A stretch of 64,000 nt of DNA, from NCBI RefSeq assembly GCF_900103345.1, contig NZ_LT629702.1, positions 2,914,001 through 2,978,000 on the forward strand, written 5' to 3'. The notes under the pieces were generated by a model. The model was given only the letters and a program-made list of their open reading frames with translations. It did no database searches and had not been told where the DNA came from. Positions 62,559 to 64,000 of this stretch are shown here, in pieces (position 1 is the stretch's first letter; each line of letters starts with the position of its first letter). The position numbers and the translations under genes were made by a program. Source of the stretch: Pseudomonas azotoformans. Lineage in GTDB: Bacteria; Pseudomonadota; Gammaproteobacteria; Pseudomonadales; Pseudomonadaceae.

Positions 62559-63905
62559 TTACTCGGCAGCCGGGGCTTCCGGCTTGCGGCGCTTGAGCGG
62601 TGCCATGCCGTCCTTGCTGACGAGCGACAGGTTGTCGGTCTTCGGCCGGTTGGCGATCTTGCGCTTGGTCGGCGACTTGGCGCCGGTTTTCTTCTTGTCG
62701 CCCTTGGCGTCGGTCTTTTTCTTCTTCACACCAACGGCCTTGCCCGATGCCTTGACCTTCTTCGGCCCGGTGTAGGTGCCTTTGACTTCCTTGATGGTAC
62801 GACGCTCGAACGACTGCTTGAGGTAGCGCTCGATGCTCGACATCAGGTTCCAGTCGCCGTGGCAGATCAGCGAGATGGCCAGGCCATCGTTGCCGGCACG
62901 CCCGGTACGGCCGATACGGTGCACATATTCGTCGCCGCTGCGGGGCATGTCGAAGTTGATCACCAGGTCCAGGCCGTCCACGTCCAGGCCGCGCGCGGCA
63001 ACGTCAGTGGCCACCAGAATTTTCACGCCGCCGGCCTTGAGGCGGTCGATGGCCAGCTTGCGGTCCTTCTGGTCTTTCTCGCCGTGCAGCACGAACGCCT
63101 TGTATTCCTGGGCCACCAGCCGGCCGTAGATGCGGTCGGCGGCAGCGCGGGTGTTGGTGAACACAATGGCTTTCTGATAGGTCTCGTTGGCCAGCAGCCA
63201 GTTGAGTATCTGCTCTTTGTGCACGTTGTGGTCGGCGGTGACGATCTGCTGGCGCGTGGTCGCGTTCAGGTCGCTGACGTTGTTGACCTGCAGGTGCTCG
63301 GGGTTGTTCAGCACCTTGGCGACCATCTCGCGCAGGGTGGAACCGCCGGTGGTGGCGGAGAACAGCATGGTCTGCTGGCGGTTGACGCATTCGCCCACCA
63401 GGCGCTGCACGTCGTCGGCAAAACCCATGTCGAGCATGCGGTCGGCTTCGTCCAGCACCAGCACTTCGACTTCCTTGAGGTCGAGGTTGCCGGCGTTGAG
63501 TTGCTCGATCATGCGGCCCGGGGTGCCGATCAGGATATCCGGCACCTTGCGCAGCATGGCGGCCTGGACCTTGAAGTCTTCACCGCCGGTGATGATGCCG
63601 GACTTGATGAAGGTGAATTGGGAGAAGCGCTCCACTTCCTTCAACGTCTGCTGGGCCAGCTCGCGGGTCGGCAGCAGGATCAGGGTCTTGATGCTGACAC
63701 GCACTTTGGCCGGGCCGATCAGGCGGTTCAGTACAGGCAGGACGAAAGCGGCGGTCTTGCCACTCCCGGTTTGAGCTGTCACCCGCAGGTCACGCCCTTC
63801 GAGCGCGAGCGGGATGGCCGCTGCTTGCACAGGCGTAGGCTCGACAAATTTAAGCTCGGCCACGGCTTTGAGCAGGCGTTCGTGCAGGGCGAATTGGGAA
63901 AACAC
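62559..63905 (-). CDS. DEAD-box ATP-dependent RNA helicase
   Basis: 448 residues from GTG 63905, which has GAGG about 8 bases upstream; the ATG at 63929 has no ribosome-binding site and adds eight unconserved residues. Motifs in order: Q-motif FVEPTPVQAAAIPL, AQTGSGKT, PTRELAQ, TPGRMIE, VLDEADRML, FSAT, IVFTNTRAAADRIYG, ATDVAARGLD, HRIGRTGRAG. A Lys-rich, low-complexity C-terminal tail (~375-448) suggests RNA binding, as in RhlE/SrmB-type helicases involved in ribosome assembly or cold growth. Which paralogue it is cannot be fixed. Confidence 0.93.
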   Translation of the reverse strand: MFSQFALHERLLKAVAELKFVEPTPVQAAAIPLALEGRDLRVTAQTGSGKTAAFVLPVLNRLIGPAKVRVSIKTLILLPTRELAQQTLKEVERFSQFTFIKSGIITGGEDFKVQAAMLRKVPDILIGTPGRMIEQLNAGNLDLKEVEVLVLDEADRMLDMGFADDVQRLVGECVNRQQTMLFSATTGGSTLREMVAKVLNNPEHLQVNNVSDLNATTRQQIVTADHNVHKEQILNWLLANETYQKAIVFTNTRAAADRIYGRLVAQEYKAFVLHGEKDQKDRKLAIDRLKAGGVKILVATDVAARGLDVDGLDLVINFDMPRSGDEYVHRIGRTGRAGNDGLAISLICHGDWNLMSSIERYLKQSFERRTIKEVKGTYTGPKKVKASGKAVGVKKKKTDAKGDKKKTGAKSPTKRKIANRPKTDNLSLVSKDGMAPLKRRKPEAPAAE

Positions 63906-64000
63906 GGGTGCTACCTCGAAGAAATACAAAAATCAGCTGCATAGGTTACCGGTTTCGGGCGCCCAAACCGAGTTTCTTTACGCGAACGGTGCTAATCGGC

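Overview
The window is a 64 kb piece of a Pseudomonas chromosome, most likely from the P. fluorescens group. This rests on protein content, a gene order known from pseudomonads (cob operon, hda, purMN, relA, rlmD, cysM; the gbu guanidinobutyrate cluster; copABCD), GC-rich coding sequence and seven REP-type inverted doublets of the form found in fluorescent pseudomonads. No rRNA, tRNA, CRISPR array, insertion sequence or prophage is visible. Most of the window is core genome with a few accessory inserts.

Layout. 0-9.7 kb: an SSS-domain hybrid sensor kinase (MxtR/CrbS type), rmuC, a Sel1-like protein, three small or orphan proteins including a phage-lysozyme-like one, the fatty-acid porin fadL and a periplasmic glutathione peroxidase. 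9.7-11.5 kb: a MarR regulator and an MFS exporter sharing a palindromic operator, plus a 39-residue membrane ORF. 11.5-20.9 kb: a ten-gene late cobalamin operon transcribed leftward from a cobalamin riboswitch (cobO, cobB, bluB, cbiB, threonine-phosphate decarboxylase, cobQ, cobU, cobT, cobC, cobS), mostly with 4-nt stop/start overlaps. 21-28.4 kb: two tandem NlpC/P60 lipoproteins, hda, an AI-2E-family permease, a DUF2066 protein, and divergent purM-purN-DUF3108. 28.7-35.3 kb: a 62-residue orphan, DUF2058, mazG, relA, rlmD and cysM.

35.4-41.3 kb holds the most unusual gene, a 1972-residue toxin-like protein with leucine-rich repeats and a C-terminal domain resembling the IpaH/SspH novel E3 ligases, in which the expected catalytic cysteine appears to be glycine. 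Its start codon lies inside a perfect hairpin that presents the Shine-Dalgarno sequence in the loop. 41.3-47.4 kb: a DTW-domain tRNA modification protein and the gbuR/gbuA region with an NTF2-like protein and two transporters. 47.5-50.2 kb is an accessory insert: an amidase/lipoprotein pair with the form of a type VI effector and its immunity protein, and a protein joining two Rossmann domains. A 40-residue ORF with a structured 3' region follows, in the position of the PA1414/SicX locus of P. aeruginosa.

50.7-58.1 kb: a LysR regulator divergent from an MFS transporter, an NCS1 permease, DUF2177, a CvfB-like S1 protein, a 59-residue orphan, a TorF-like porin and a DUF6279 lipoprotein. 58.1-62 kb: copABCD copper resistance. 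62-64 kb: a DUF2513-like protein and a DEAD-box RNA helicase. Start sites were chosen by Shine-Dalgarno position and operon overlap; several differ from the longest open frame. All family assignments come from reading motifs, without database searches.
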